DNA of 64,000 nucleotides. Source: Peribacillus simplex (GTDB lineage Bacteria > Bacillota > Bacilli > Bacillales > DSM-1321). This document shows, piece by piece, positions 17,803 to 26,937 of the stretch (positions are counted from its first letter, which is position 1; each line of letters begins with the position of its first letter). Where the stretch lies: positions 1-64,000 of the forward strand of contig NZ_LNNH01000039.1 of the NCBI RefSeq assembly GCF_001542915.1, given 5' to 3'. The position numbers and the translations under genes are program-made. The notes below the pieces were generated by a model, which worked only from the letters and a program-made list of their open reading frames with translations, ran no database searches and was not told the origin of the DNA.

Positions 17803-18162
17803 CTATTTAAGCTTTTCTTGGGCCTTCTTTGGGATTTCCTCGAATGTCACTTCATCATAGGAAGATACTTGATCTTCATCCTTCACGTATACCTTCAAAT
17901 AGGCATCTTTCCGCAGATTTTTTTGTGCCGTGAATTCAAGCGTCTCCGTTTCACCATCAGCATTTGTGGCCTCCAGTTTATATGAATAAGAAGTCATCAC
18001 CGAACCATCGTCAAGTTTGTGTTCATGCTGTGTTCCATCCTCCGTAATTTGCAAATAATAATTATCGGCATTCATGCGGTTAAAGTCTAGTTTAGTAAGA
18101 GCGAAGACTCCTGCCGCTCCCAGTATAAACAAAATTCCAACTATCATAAGAAATTTCTTCAT
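17803..18162 (-). CDS. yxeA: YxeA-family protein (DUF1093)
   Basis: 119 residues: one N-terminal helix or signal anchor (about 4-22) and a small outer beta domain (YYLQITEDGTQ, SYSYKLEATNADGETETLEFTAQKNLRKDAYLKVYVK). The last gene of the ATPase-permease-YxeA set; in B. subtilis yxeA also follows yxdLM. The ATG at 18162 has GGAAGG nine bases before it; the ATG at 18171 overlaps the permease stop. Role unknown, probably accessory to peptide resistance. Confidence 0.85.
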   Translation of the reverse strand: MKKFLMIVGILFILGAAGVFALTKLDFNRMNADNYYLQITEDGTQHEHKLDDGSVMTSYSYKLEATNADGETETLEFTAQKNLRKDAYLKVYVKDEDQVSSYDEVTFEEIPKKAQEKLK

Positions 18163-18167
18163 CTCGA

Positions 18168-20078
18168 TCATCCTTCCGTTTTATTATTTTGTGTGATAAT
18201 ACGATTGTAAGAAGCTACCGTTAAGATATAATACAGACCATAGATCACCGTATAGGCAACCATCCAGATCAGCACAGGTTTCGCCAGGTCCATCATCAAT
18301 AAACTAGAAAATGCTTTTAAAGCGACAACACTGTGGCATAATCCTGCTGCCAAAGGTACGAAGAAAATGACGACCACTTGTGAAGCAATCGATTTTCGCA
18401 TTTCTTTAGCGCTGACGCCCATCTTGTGAAGCATATTATATTGTGATTTATCTTCCTCTGCTTCAGTCAAAACTTTAAAGTAAATGATGCTTCCTGTCGC
18501 AGCTAAAAAGACGAGACCAAGGAAGCTCCCGATAAAGAGCAGGGATCCTACGCTTTCGAGGGCCAGTTGAAAGTCTTGCGGCGCACTGGAAAATTGCCCT
18601 TCTTCAGGTATCTCCTTTGCCATTTCCCCGGATAAATCAACGGATGCCTTGTCCATACCAATGACACGATATGTTAGCGACTCCCCATCCTTTTGCAATG
18701 CTTCAAATGTATGATTGGATACGACAACCGTGATGCCTGCTGTACCCGCATTTAAAACCGTTTGTGTCTTAACGCCTTGAAATGTGATTGCCGTATTGTT
18801 TTTTGTCGTGATCGTCTTTCCCTTATAGTCTGGAGAGAGCCTTTCGTCATATCCTATATCGAGAATGACAGCATGATCCTCCTTCAAACGCAGCACATCC
18901 TTGTTTTGCAGGGCCGCTAATTTGTTATATGTTTCTTCGTCGATAACCGTGTAAATTCTCTTGCCTGAACCATCCAAGTCATTTAGCTCTTTCGCATGAA
19001 AGGTGACGGACAGTGCTTCGATCACTTCATCATACTTTGTATCCGGTAAAATGGCGCTGACTTCTTCGTCGCTTTTCGCATCCGTTTGCCGATACATGAA
19101 CGTACTGGGATCAGCAGTCAAAACCTGATCGTTTGTGTTGTAATAAAGACCATAAACTGCACCGCCTGCCGTTACCGTCGTAGCACTTAACACCGCAATG
19201 ACGGTCAATGTACGTGCATTGCCCCGAATGCGATAGAGCAGTTGGGAAATCGTCATCAAATGCAGACCTTTCCATAGCCATTTTTCATTTTTCTTGATCA
19301 GCTCCAACACAAAGCCTGTCACACTATGAAACAACAAAAACGTACCGACAATAACTGTTGTCAAGATGATGAGTGCCGTCATTAAAAAGCCGACTTTCTC
19401 CCACACTTTAGAAGTAAATAGATCTTGCATCGCCAACCAATAACCGATGACAATCAGCAGGATTCCAAGAATGGCTACACCCTTCGATGGCTTCGGGACC
19501 GCTTCCCCTTTTTTAGAAGCGTGGAATAAATCAATTAGTTTAAATTGATAAATTAAACGATAGCCCTGGAATGATGTCACCAAGAAAATAATAAAAAATA
19601 CGATCGAGGTGTTCAAAGCTGCAGTTCCGGAAAATGTAAATGGTGCAATGACATCATAGCCCATCAAATATATCAAAATCGTCATGAATCCTTTTGAACA
19701 TAGGAATCCGAGTAAAATCCCTACAACTAACGAAACCAAGCCTAGCAATAAGTTTTCAAAGAAGAGCATAAAACCAATTTGACGATTACGTACGCCGAGC
19801 AATGCATATAATGCGACTTCCTTTTTACGTTTTTTCATAAAAAATGAATTTGAATAGGCAATGAAAATGGCAACGAAGAAAATCAGGATGACTGCCGCTC
19901 CACTCATTAATGAATCTAATTTTTGTGATGAAGCCGTTTGTTCTGCAATCGTATCGCTGTATTTCAACGTTACGAATGTAAAATAGATGATGATGCTGAA
20001 AACCATGGATGCGATATATAAAAAATATTGGGATAGGTTTCGGACAATATTCTTTCTTGCGAGACTAAATAACGTCAT
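18168..20078 (-). CDS. yxdM: Bce/Yxd-type ABC transporter permease
   Basis: 636 residues with about ten helices: a cluster at the N-terminus, a large extracytoplasmic domain of about 200 residues (roughly 310-515) between helices 7 and 8, and FtsX-like segments (TEAEEDKSQYNMLHKMGVSAKEM). This is the BceB/YxdM layout; such permeases recognise antimicrobial peptides and also inform a partner kinase. It overlaps the ATPase gene by 14 bases and the yxeA gene by the stop/start. The peptide recognised cannot be read from sequence. Confidence 0.9.
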   Translation of the reverse strand: MTLFSLARKNIVRNLSQYFLYIASMVFSIIIYFTFVTLKYSDTIAEQTASSQKLDSLMSGAAVILIFFVAIFIAYSNSFFMKKRKKEVALYALLGVRNRQIGFMLFFENLLLGLVSLVVGILLGFLCSKGFMTILIYLMGYDVIAPFTFSGTAALNTSIVFFIIFLVTSFQGYRLIYQFKLIDLFHASKKGEAVPKPSKGVAILGILLIVIGYWLAMQDLFTSKVWEKVGFLMTALIILTTVIVGTFLLFHSVTGFVLELIKKNEKWLWKGLHLMTISQLLYRIRGNARTLTVIAVLSATTVTAGGAVYGLYYNTNDQVLTADPSTFMYRQTDAKSDEEVSAILPDTKYDEVIEALSVTFHAKELNDLDGSGKRIYTVIDEETYNKLAALQNKDVLRLKEDHAVILDIGYDERLSPDYKGKTITTKNNTAITFQGVKTQTVLNAGTAGITVVVSNHTFEALQKDGESLTYRVIGMDKASVDLSGEMAKEIPEEGQFSSAPQDFQLALESVGSLLFIGSFLGLVFLAATGSIIYFKVLTEAEEDKSQYNMLHKMGVSAKEMRKSIASQVVVIFFVPLAAGLCHSVVALKAFSSLLMMDLAKPVLIWMVAYTVIYGLYYILTVASYNRIITQNNKTEG

Positions 20079-20832
20079 CTACCTCACCTCCAATAGTTGC
20101 AAGGACATCCATAATTTCTTGGAAGAAAGCTTTACGCGTTAGGACACCACGGTGAATTTCCTTGGAAAGTGTACCATCCTTGATAAAAATGATGCGATTG
20201 CAGAAGCTTGCCGCATATGCATCATGTGTTACCAGCATGATGGTCGAGTGATTATTCTCATTTAGCTCACTTAAGCTTTCCAGTAAATCGGTCGCTGATT
20301 TTGAATCGAGTGCCCCTGTTGGTTCATCAGCCAAGATCAGTGCAGGCTCAGTTACAAGCGCCCTTGCTGCGGCTGTCCGCTGTTTTTGTCCACCGGAGAT
20401 TTGGTACGGATATTTAGCTAATAAATCTTCAATGCCAAATACTTTAGCTATGCGGTTCACCGAGATATCGATTTCTTTTGCTGGCATTTTTGCAATCGCC
20501 ATTGGCAGCAATATATTTTCCTTCACGGTCAATGAATCGAGCAAATTGTAATCCTGAAAGATGAATCCAAGATTATCACGTCTGAAATCCGTTAAATCGG
20601 CCCCCTTCATATCGTGAATGCTTACATCTCTCATATAAATCTTGCCTTCAGTCGGTGAATCGATCGTTGCCAGCATATTAAGCAAAGTCGATTTCCCCGC
20701 TCCAGACGGACCCATGATTCCCACGAACTCTCCTTCATGAATGTCAAAAGATATATTCTCCAGCGCCGTGTAAGCAGCACTTGATTTCCCATAAATCTTT
20801 TTGATATTTTCCACTTTCAATAATGGTTCCAT
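20065..20832 (-). CDS. yxdL: Bce/Yxd-type ABC transporter ATPase
   Basis: 255 residues of the MacB/LolD-like ATPase class. Walker [11 protein letters not shown]-loop [13 protein letters not shown], signature [15 protein letters not shown], Walker [16 protein letters not shown]-loop VTHDA are intact. The start at 20832 has GAGGTG; an upstream in-frame ATG at 20880 adds 16 residues with no site. First gene of the transporter operon; the upstream region holds CTTACA repeats (minus strand TGTAAG) likely bound by the neighbouring response regulator. Confidence 0.9.
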   Translation of the reverse strand: MEPLLKVENIKKIYGKSSAAYTALENISFDIHEGEFVGIMGPSGAGKSTLLNMLATIDSPTEGKIYMRDVSIHDMKGADLTDFRRDNLGFIFQDYNLLDSLTVKENILLPMAIAKMPAKEIDISVNRIAKVFGIEDLLAKYPYQISGGQKQRTAAARALVTEPALILADEPTGALDSKSATDLLESLSELNENNHSTIMLVTHDAYAASFCNRIIFIKDGTLSKEIHRGVLTRKAFFQEIMDVLATIGGEVDDVI

Positions 20833-20881
20833 TTGTTTCACCTCATCATGATTGTTGATATTCATACTATATAAGCTCATT

Positions 20882-20921
20882 CTTACAGCACATTTATGTC
20901 AACCTTACATCAAGCTTACAT
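20882..20921 (-). promoter_or_regulatory. Phased TGTAAG direct repeats, candidate response-regulator operator
   Basis: On the plus strand CTTACA occurs at 20882, 20904 and 20915, that is with spacings of 22 and 11 bp, exactly helical phase; the two upstream copies extend to CTTACAT. A TTGACA hexamer (minus strand) follows directly. Such 11-bp direct repeats are typical OmpR-family sites. Confidence 0.65.
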
Positions 20922-20936
20922 CCATAAAAAAAAAAC

Positions 20937-20957
20937 GCCTTCCATTGACTGGAAGGC
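20937..20957 (-). terminator. Terminator of the DUF3817 gene
   Basis: GCCTTCC (20937-20943) pairs with GGAAGGC (20951-20957); the minus strand continues with GTTTTTTTTTT. Confidence 0.9.
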
Positions 20958-20994
20958 ACCTGCTGGAAATTGCACTTACTAATCATGTAAAGGG

Positions 20995-21285
20995 TTAACT
21001 TTGTTTCAATACCTTTCGATCGATTACAAAATTCCCAAACGGGATAAATGAAACGATGAAGATCAGTGCCATTTTTACAAAGGACCACTTTGATTGAAGG
21101 CTTACATAAAGAAGTAAAAGACCAAACACGACGAATAAAAATCCATGGATGCTGCCCAAAATGAGTGTCGCTTCACCAATATTCAATATGTACTTAATGG
21201 GCATGCCAATAGCCAACAAGAGAACATAAGAAATTCCCTCTATTATTGTAATGAACCTGAACCATCCGAAAGCTGTCGAAAACAT
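20995..21285 (-). CDS. DUF3817 membrane protein
   Basis: 96 residues with three hydrophobic segments (about 8-28, 40-62, 68-86). The opening FGWFRFITIIEGISYVLLLAIGMPIKY and the middle GSIHGFLFVVF are the DUF3817 (YdzA-like) pattern. ATG with GAGGGG upstream and its own terminator. Function unknown. Confidence 0.8.
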   Translation of the reverse strand: MFSTAFGWFRFITIIEGISYVLLLAIGMPIKYILNIGEATLILGSIHGFLFVVFGLLLLYVSLQSKWSFVKMALIFIVSFIPFGNFVIDRKVLKQS

Positions 21286-21403
21286 TCGCTCATCCCCTCA
21301 TTCATTGTACAAGTACGGTTGTTATCCAAAATATGTAACCTTATCATATAATATTACTGGGCGAACCTCCAATAACATGTACAAAAAATAAATGCAGGAA
21401 AAA

Positions 21404-21423
21404 GCCCAATCGAGTGATTGGGC
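21404..21423 (-). terminator. Terminator of the C45 gene
   Basis: GCCCAATC pairs with GATTGGGC; on the minus strand followed by TTTTTCC. Confidence 0.85.
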
Positions 21424-21477
21424 CCGTTAAACACAACAACATTATTCAACACTTAACAGTGGGGTGTTTTTCATTGC

Positions 21478-22542
21478 TCAAGTCCGGAACCAATTCGCTC
21501 CCTCATCCATATGCACGAACGGAATATCCGTATCGATTACACCCATGACCCGATCCAGCTCAACAGCTTCTCCCTTTAGCCACTTCGCAAAATCGATTAT
21601 CGTGGGCTCCTGATTGCCCCCTAAAGCAATCCAAGCCTTCAATTCCTTCGGCAAATAAGCGGAAGTATGAATCGTGCCGGCCCAGCTGCTATATAAATCC
21701 GAAAAGACACCTTGGTTGGAATCATTGAACAGGCGATATGCCTCGTAGGCAGACGAAAGGCTCCCTTCTTGCTCTTGAATGATCCCCAACCGGCGTTTTG
21801 AATCTATCAGATGGTGACGATTTTCATTTTTCATGATTTCAAAGTGATTCGTGCAGGCACTTGCCGTGCGCACCTCCACATTTCTCGGAGATGTTTCCAC
21901 AATATATGTACTGCCGCTTCGATCATAGACGACGTACGTGAAAGAATGCCGATGGGGGATTTCCTTCAACATCGCCACCGCTTCCTCTACGTTCGCACAG
22001 GCTTCCACAATCAGCCTGCCGATCATGCAACAAATGAAGCCATCTCCAGGATTCTTTCGATTCATGAAGTTATACCCCATCACCAAGCCCTTCTCATTCA
22101 TCGCATCCATCCTTCCAGTCCCCCGCTGGCTTGGGCCGATGCTTGAATATCCTTGATCGGTTGGCTGGAATAACACATAACGTCCTTCATATGTCTTTGG
22201 ATGGTAATCATAATTGCGAATCAGATAATCATCACCTGTCATGATCGAGCATCCAGACCGAACATAATCCAAGCGGTACCCTCCAAATTCTTGGAGCACA
22301 CGCTCAATTGGCCATTTCAGCGCATCCTGCATCCCAAGCAATTCCTCCCACACTCCAGGAGCGAACTGTGTAATCGCCCGCTTGACCTCACCTTCCTCGA
22401 CCGTAAATCGCGGCTGCCTGATCTTCCACTGATCTTCACGATTCTTTACCGTTAATGAATCCTTAAACTCCTCCCCCTGCATGTATCCAAACTCATAATG
22501 TGTTCCCCTAAATTGTATGATATCACTATATATTTGCTTCAC
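21478..22542 (-). CDS. C45-type (acyltransferase/N-terminal-nucleophile) hydrolase
   Basis: 354 residues. The pattern of the acyl-CoA:6-aminopenicillanate acyltransferase-like C45 peptidase family is visible: GTHYEFGYMQG at the start, the segment RSGCSIM with the presumed nucleophile Cys98, then DDYLIRNYDYHP, MNEKGLVMGYNF and the ACTNHF stretch. In this family the precursor cuts itself before the Cys and the new N-terminal Cys is the catalyst. No signal peptide, so it acts in the cytoplasm. Single gene with terminator. The natural substrate is unknown; amide or acyl-amino-acid hydrolysis is likely. Confidence 0.8.
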   Translation of the reverse strand: MKQIYSDIIQFRGTHYEFGYMQGEEFKDSLTVKNREDQWKIRQPRFTVEEGEVKRAITQFAPGVWEELLGMQDALKWPIERVLQEFGGYRLDYVRSGCSIMTGDDYLIRNYDYHPKTYEGRYVLFQPTDQGYSSIGPSQRGTGRMDAMNEKGLVMGYNFMNRKNPGDGFICCMIGRLIVEACANVEEAVAMLKEIPHRHSFTYVVYDRSGSTYIVETSPRNVEVRTASACTNHFEIMKNENRHHLIDSKRRLGIIQEQEGSLSSAYEAYRLFNDSNQGVFSDLYSSWAGTIHTSAYLPKELKAWIALGGNQEPTIIDFAKWLKGEAVELDRVMGVIDTDIPFVHMDEGANWFRT

Positions 22543-22788
22543 GCCTTATCCCTCATTTACAGTAGATGCTATTCAAATTAAGAATACTTGATGTATGGTT
22601 GAAAATAAAGAAGATACGCCTTTACATTTATGTAACAACCCACTTTTGGAGCTCTGCGGCTCTGCTTAAAGCCTTACACTATCCATGCCCCGCGCGGAGA
22701 TTTCATGGAAACTGAAATTCTTATTCTCAATTTATTAATTCTTGCCTATTGTTAAATCGAAGAATTCCATATTAGATCGTGCCCCATC

Positions 22789-23001
22789 TTACTTTTTGGA
22801 TTGGCACTCAAAAGAGAACTCATTTGTAAAACGATTGTGGATTTCTAACATCACGTTCCCATTATTTTGATAGCACTGCCTTGTTGCCGACTGTATTTGT
22901 TTGCTATTGAAATAACTTGAAGAAATAATTAGAACGGAAGATACAAATAGCGCAGTTGCAAAAACGATTGAAATGCCTTTAAAACGTTTATTTTGTAGCA
23001 T
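22789..23001 (-). CDS. Small exported or membrane-anchored protein
   Basis: 70 residues: a basic N-terminus (MLQNKRFKG), one hydrophobic segment (about 8-26) and a short outer tail with two cysteines 23 residues apart (RQCYQNNGNVMLEIHN...FECQSK) that could form a disulfide. AGAAAGGA before the ATG. It may be a signal peptide or an uncleaved anchor. No family recognised. Confidence 0.6.
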   Translation of the reverse strand: MLQNKRFKGISIVFATALFVSSVLIISSSYFNSKQIQSATRQCYQNNGNVMLEIHNRFTNEFSFECQSKK

Positions 23002-23046
23002 TTTAAAAAATCCTTTCTTTTTTTGTTCATTTGTATATTTTAACAT

Positions 23047-23585
23047 TATTTAGTGGCATGTTTGACAGCCTAGTCATCAAGTCCAAACAAAAACGTGTTC
23101 AATCCGACGTTAATCAAGGCGTGTAACTTAGATTTGTAGTGTTTGTGCTAACAACCTACTGAAGCTATCAGCGGAGAACTGTAATATGAATAGCAATAGA
23201 TTAATCCATAAATTAATTGTCTTAATAGGAATTGATAAATAAGCTTGCAACCTGGAAAATAGAGATTTCCAGGATTATTTAGATTTCACATTTAGGATAT
23301 TTAGATTAATTCAGATTGGATATTAAAATGGAATCTGTTCTTTACTACCTAAGGATAGATAGCTTACTCTTCCATATAACGCCTCCCCCCAACCACTTTC
23401 ATAACTTGTTGCCAAGGGGTGTAGGCGTTATTTCTTTTTGTCTTATTCCTTGACCAATAGGTGCTATTCTAAAATACATTTTTATCTGGATAAAAATGAG
23501 AAACTGTTTTAAAATTGGTAAGGGTTTCTAGTAACCTATTCTTTGATGTTTGTTTGTTGGTTTATTTATTCTAGGGGGAAACGTA
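23047..23585. other. Gene-free interval with two hairpins
   Basis: Two hairpins: CCTGGAAA/TTTCCAGG (23251-23273) and ATAACGCCT/AGGCGTTAT (23376-23384 with 23423-23431) followed by TTCTTTTTG, a plus-strand terminator-like structure without an intact gene upstream. The interval also has to hold the promoter of the MBL-fold gene. It may be what is left of a lost gene. Confidence 0.5.
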
Positions 23586-24425
23586 TTGAAAAATCTAAAA
23601 GTTCTATTTGTAACAGTTCTATTCTTATCTTTATTTACAGGAATCAAAACGGCTGAAGCAGCAAACGATGTAAAGGTTCACTTCATTAATGTTGGTCAAG
23701 GTGATTCCATTCTAATTCAAACTGGGAATGAAAACATTTTAATCGATGGTGGCGGAAAAGGAAAAGGCGATGAAGTTGTTGCCTATCTAAATAAGCAGAA
23801 GGTAAAAACCCTTAATGCAGTAGTATCCACTCATCCGGATGCCGATCATGTAGGCGGATTAGCTTATGTGATTAAAACACTCACTGTAAAATCTGTATAT
23901 GCTCCTAAGGTTTCTCACACTACACAAGCCTATAAAGATTTTTTGACATCAGTTAAGAAGAAGAAGCTTAAAATAAAAACTGCGAAGACTGGGGTAGAAA
24001 TCATAACGAAAGCAAAAAATACGTCAATGGATTTCATTGCTCCCGTTAAAGATTACGCTAAGTCAGATTTAAATAATTGGAGTGCAGTCCTTTTACTTAA
24101 ACATGATAAAAAGACATTCCTGTTTACTGGTGATGCTGAGGAAAAATCCGAACAAGATATGCTTGCCAAAAAGCTTGTACCACGTGTAGATGTACTCAAA
24201 GTTGGCCATCACGGAGCCAATACATCTTCAACTGCTGCTTTTATTAATAAGGCAAAGCCTAAATACGCTGTAATTAGCGTTGGCAAAAATGGTTATGGGC
24301 ACCCTACTTCTACAGTGGTCAAAAGATTAAATTCAATTAAAGCCAAAACATACCGTACCGATAAATCAGGTAACATTATCTTTACTTCTACAGGCAAGCA
24401 AATTAATGTAAAGACGGTGAAATAA
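23586..24425 (+). CDS. Secreted MBL-fold hydrolase (ComEC C-terminal-like)
   Basis: 279 residues. A signal peptide (about 1-26, cleavage near AEAAN) is followed by a metallo-beta-lactamase fold of the ComEC/Rec2 type: HFINVGQGDSILIQ, ILIDGGGKGKGDEV, metal site STHPDADHVGG, FTGDAEE, and VGHHGANTSST. Stand-alone secreted forms are thought to be extracellular nucleases or phosphohydrolases. I start at TTG 23586, preceded by TAGGGGG. Directly followed by a DUF3006 gene with no gap. Activity is inferred. Confidence 0.85.
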   Translation: MKNLKVLFVTVLFLSLFTGIKTAEAANDVKVHFINVGQGDSILIQTGNENILIDGGGKGKGDEVVAYLNKQKVKTLNAVVSTHPDADHVGGLAYVIKTLTVKSVYAPKVSHTTQAYKDFLTSVKKKKLKIKTAKTGVEIITKAKNTSMDFIAPVKDYAKSDLNNWSAVLLLKHDKKTFLFTGDAEEKSEQDMLAKKLVPRVDVLKVGHHGANTSSTAAFINKAKPKYAVISVGKNGYGHPTSTVVKRLNSIKAKTYRTDKSGNIIFTSTGKQINVKTVK

Positions 24426-24644
24426 ATGCAACAAGGAATCATCGATCGCTTTGAGGGAAAGATTGCTGTCGTTGAAATCGATGGCGGGGAAATGAAGGAT
24501 ATACCTAAGCATTCTCTTCCTAAAGGAGCCAAAATCGGGGATATGTTGATAATTGATAATGACAAAATCACTATTTCCAAAGAAGGCACTGAAAAATTAA
24601 GAAAAGAAATTGATGAGCTAATGGATGAACTATTTGAAGATTAA
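24426..24644 (+). CDS. DUF3006 protein
   Basis: 72 residues: MQQGIIDRFEGKIAVVEIDGGEMKDI..., a small beta-barrel-like domain with an acidic, helical C-terminus (RKEIDELMDELFED). DUF3006 proteins are regularly encoded next to secreted ComEC-like MBL proteins, as here, with the ATG directly after the partner's stop. No signal sequence. Function unknown. Confidence 0.85.
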   Translation: MQQGIIDRFEGKIAVVEIDGGEMKDIPKHSLPKGAKIGDMLIIDNDKITISKEGTEKLRKEIDELMDELFED

Positions 24645-24650
24645 CGATAC

Positions 24651-24674
24651 AGCCCCTCTCACTTGAGAAGGGCT
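24651..24674 (+). terminator. Terminator after the MBL-DUF3006 pair
   Basis: AGCCC-TCTC pairs with GAGA-GGGCT, followed by TTTTCC, 7 bp after the stop. Confidence 0.8.
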
Positions 24675-25019
24675 TTTCCTTATGGTGGGAATAACAACCA
24701 GTACTTTTCACTTAACTTTCTAACAGTTATACAGATACTTGGTTCAATGCGGGTTAACTTTTTATATGCTGGATGTTCAGGTTAATCCAGGAAATTATTC
24801 TAGCTAGTTCTTCAAAAACCAAACTTACTATCTCCCTAACATGAGTGAAGGTTATTGGGACAATGCATTTAGGTCTTCATTTGTAAAATTCAGGGCGAAA
24901 AATTACCTCTTTGACAAACTCAAGATTTTAAATTCTTCAAACCACTAACTAACGATCATCACTTTCTATAAACTTAAGCAGCCTGCATATTATTTTAGGT
25001 TATTATCAGGGGGTCTAAA
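24675..25019. other. Intergenic interval
   Basis: About 345 AT-rich bp between convergent units. I see no gene, RNA or clear terminator for the minus-strand gene. Confidence 0.4.
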
Positions 25020-25361
25020 TTAATGCTTTAAGAAGGTGACCTGTGTGGCTGAATTTCCCGATTCTTCGCCATATTGTTCCACTACAAACTTAACATAGTC
25101 ATCTTTGGAAAGGCCTATAGGTAAACCGTTGATTCTGTCAACTGGAATACGCTTAGGATTGTCAAGGTTTGTATAACCATTATCATACCAAGCAAGGGCA
25201 AGAGATTTTAAATCTTTATATCCATAGTAACTGGATTGTACTTCAGCCTCTACGCTTTGAGCAGAAACCTTTTGATTTGGTAGTTCCCCCCAGATCCCAC
25301 TTGTCATAATGCCTCCAGCCACTGTGAAAATTGTCAGTCCTGATACTAAAATTTTTAACAT
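25020..25361 (-). CDS. Small secreted protein, unknown
   Basis: 113 residues with a signal peptide (hydrophobic about 3-22; cleavage near SAQS about 33-35) and a mature part of about 80 residues rich in Tyr and Asp (SSYYGYKDLKSLALAWYDNGYTNLDNP), without cysteines. AAAGGAGGAG before the ATG. No family recognised. It borders the accessory region and its composition is like other small secreted Bacillus proteins. Confidence 0.65.
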   Translation of the reverse strand: MLKILVSGLTIFTVAGGIMTSGIWGELPNQKVSAQSVEAEVQSSYYGYKDLKSLALAWYDNGYTNLDNPKRIPVDRINGLPIGLSKDDYVKFVVEQYGEESGNSATQVTFLKH

Positions 25362-25380
25362 TTTAACTCCTCCTTTTTAT

Positions 25381-25937
25381 TGGTACTAATTAATAGACGT
25401 TTGAAAGGGGGATAAAGTCTTCAATGAAAAGGAATTATAATACTTTTTCAATAAAACAATACACCACTCGTTTACAGAAATTTTTGCCGATCAACTCTCA
25501 GAGACCATACAATCTATTAATTTAAGATGAATAATCTAATTTTCAAGCTCCGAATTCCTTTACTTAATTCACATGCATTTTTTGTCCAATTTCAAAGATA
25601 TAGTGACTATTAAGCTTGTTCCATTCCTTCATTTGCTTACTTATTACTTGATATTTTCGTGAAAGACGCGATACAGTTTCGCTTTTCACGACGGTGAGAT
25701 ACTTTTTGGTTAGTACCTATTTAAAGGACCATTTGTTAATTTCAATGGCATTGTGAATAAGCTTATGCGATCTTTACTTTGATAAATTTATGAACCACCT
25801 TATTGAATTTCAAAGTGCTCTGAATTGGTTGTGTTGATGTAAAAGATAAGTTCCTAATTCTTTTCAGTATTGACGTATACCCACAAAGCTATCAATCTTC
25901 GTTTAGGTTTCTACGCTTGTTCAAATATTCAGCAACA
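25381..25937. other. Decayed interval with relic of an HTH phage gene end
   Basis: No intact gene. The stretch about 25730-25765 (TTTCAATGGCATTGTGAATAAGC) is nearly the same as the 3' coding end of the HTH protein gene at 31631-31660, so this is the eroded tail of a second copy of that gene, placed in the same position relative to the duplicated segment that follows. Confidence 0.55.
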
Positions 25938-25951
25938 AAAGGAAATATAAA

Positions 25952-25987
25952 AACCCTGACAAGAACTAGCTAATTTCTTGTCAGGGT
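25952..25987. terminator. Hairpin terminator (duplicated, copy 1)
   Basis: AACCCTGACAAGA (25952-25964) pairs perfectly with TCTTGTCAGGGTT (25975-25987). It lies after the minus-strand small gene. Confidence 0.85.
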
Positions 25988-26033
25988 TAGTAAATATCTT
26001 TTCTTGAGGGAGAATTTACTTTTTTCTTATAGT

Positions 26034-26198
26034 TCATTGATTTGTTCCATTAAACAAGTATAAACATAAGATAAATAAGAAAATTACCCAGTAATAAGAA
26101 TGTCTAGTTTTTTTGTCTTTTTGTTTTTTTTCTATAATTTGATATAAACAAAACACAATCATTGCACTTATAAAAACACCTTGTAAATAATTCATCAT
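26034..26198 (-). CDS. 54-residue two-helix membrane protein, copy 1 (candidate immunity protein)
   Basis: 54 residues beginning MMNYLQGVF. Helix 1 covers about 5-22, a highly charged loop EKKQKDKKTRH follows, helix 2 covers about 35-51. It starts 17 bp after the stop of the decayed secreted-protein gene; only a weak AAAGG is seen upstream, so coupling to that gene is likely. The sequence is identical to copy 2 except for two residues near the end (Cys-Leu here, Trp-Val there), although the gene before it is broken in both copies. Small basic two-helix proteins after a secreted peptide gene often give self-immunity; this is inference. Confidence 0.6.
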   Translation of the reverse strand: MMNYLQGVFISAMIVFCLYQIIEKKQKDKKTRHSYYWVIFLFILCLYLFNGTNQ

Positions 26199-26215
26199 AT
26201 TAGTTTATCTAACCT

Positions 26216-26657
26216 TTATTTTAATAGATTATAAGTCTCTTTCATATCTGCCTTAGCTGAATTGCTTGCACTATATATTTTAGTAGCTGCAATACCTGCA
26301 GCTATTCATTGAGCTGACGAAGTAAGAATTTGTGATCTTGCACTTGATACATTTTTAGATAACTGTTTAAAGTCGACTACTTTTGCTCCATAACTAACAT
26401 TTTTCTTTGTTCTTGGTGATCCTTTTCCACCATCTAAAAATGCATTAGTTGGTTCTTTAAATGCATTTAAAGTGTATTTTTTACACCAATAATATGACCA
26501 TCATCATTATTAATATCAATGGTTTGTGTATTACTATTTTCTAAATTTCTAAATTCTTCAAAAGTTTCATTCAAGAAATCTGCTTGATTGTCTACCGTTG
26601 TTTCAGCCAAACTTTTAGGGATAAAGGCTGTACTAAAAAAACTAACTATAATGCCAT
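26216..26657 (-). pseudogene. Secreted precursor with hydrophobic C-terminus, copy 1, degraded
   Basis: The minus strand keeps long recognisable pieces of one protein in different frames: signal segment (VIVMAL...STAFIPKSLAE), TTVDNQADFLNETFEEFRN, NAFLDGGKGSPRTKKNVSYG, AKVVDFKQLSKNVSSA, and the end SASNSAKADMKETYNLLK. Stops and shifts occur early (TAG in the signal region), at a poly-A run, and at TGA where about 60 bp of the hydrophobic region found in copy 2 is missing. Not functional. Architecture resembles secreted antimicrobial precursors such as SdpC, without proven homology. Confidence 0.7.
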
Positions 26658-26937
26658 TACAATTACGCTTATCTTATTTCCATCTCCTCTAATCATGTAG
26701 TCGTTTATTACACTACCATATTTTCCAACAACAAGTAATCTTTGGATTAATTATCTATTTATTTAGAAACTTTACTCTTTTTTTGTAAAAATAGTTCCAC
26801 AAATGGATAAATAATAGAAAAGACCTCACAATTATTAGTGTGTTAATTAGCTAAATTATTAGGTTTGAAGGTCGATCATTTATATGAAGAAGATGAGAAA
26901 TTATCATATGATTAAGTAAACGGAGGGGAAAGAAACG

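Larger units (their letters stand above)
25938..26764. repeat. Segmental duplication, copy 1
   Basis: About 825 bp matches 31669-32554 at high identity, in the same orientation. The segment carries a 13-bp-stem hairpin, a 54-residue two-helix protein gene and a degraded secreted-protein gene. Copy 1 has lost about 60 bp in the hydrophobic part of the secreted-protein gene. Boundaries were read by eye. Confidence 0.85.
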
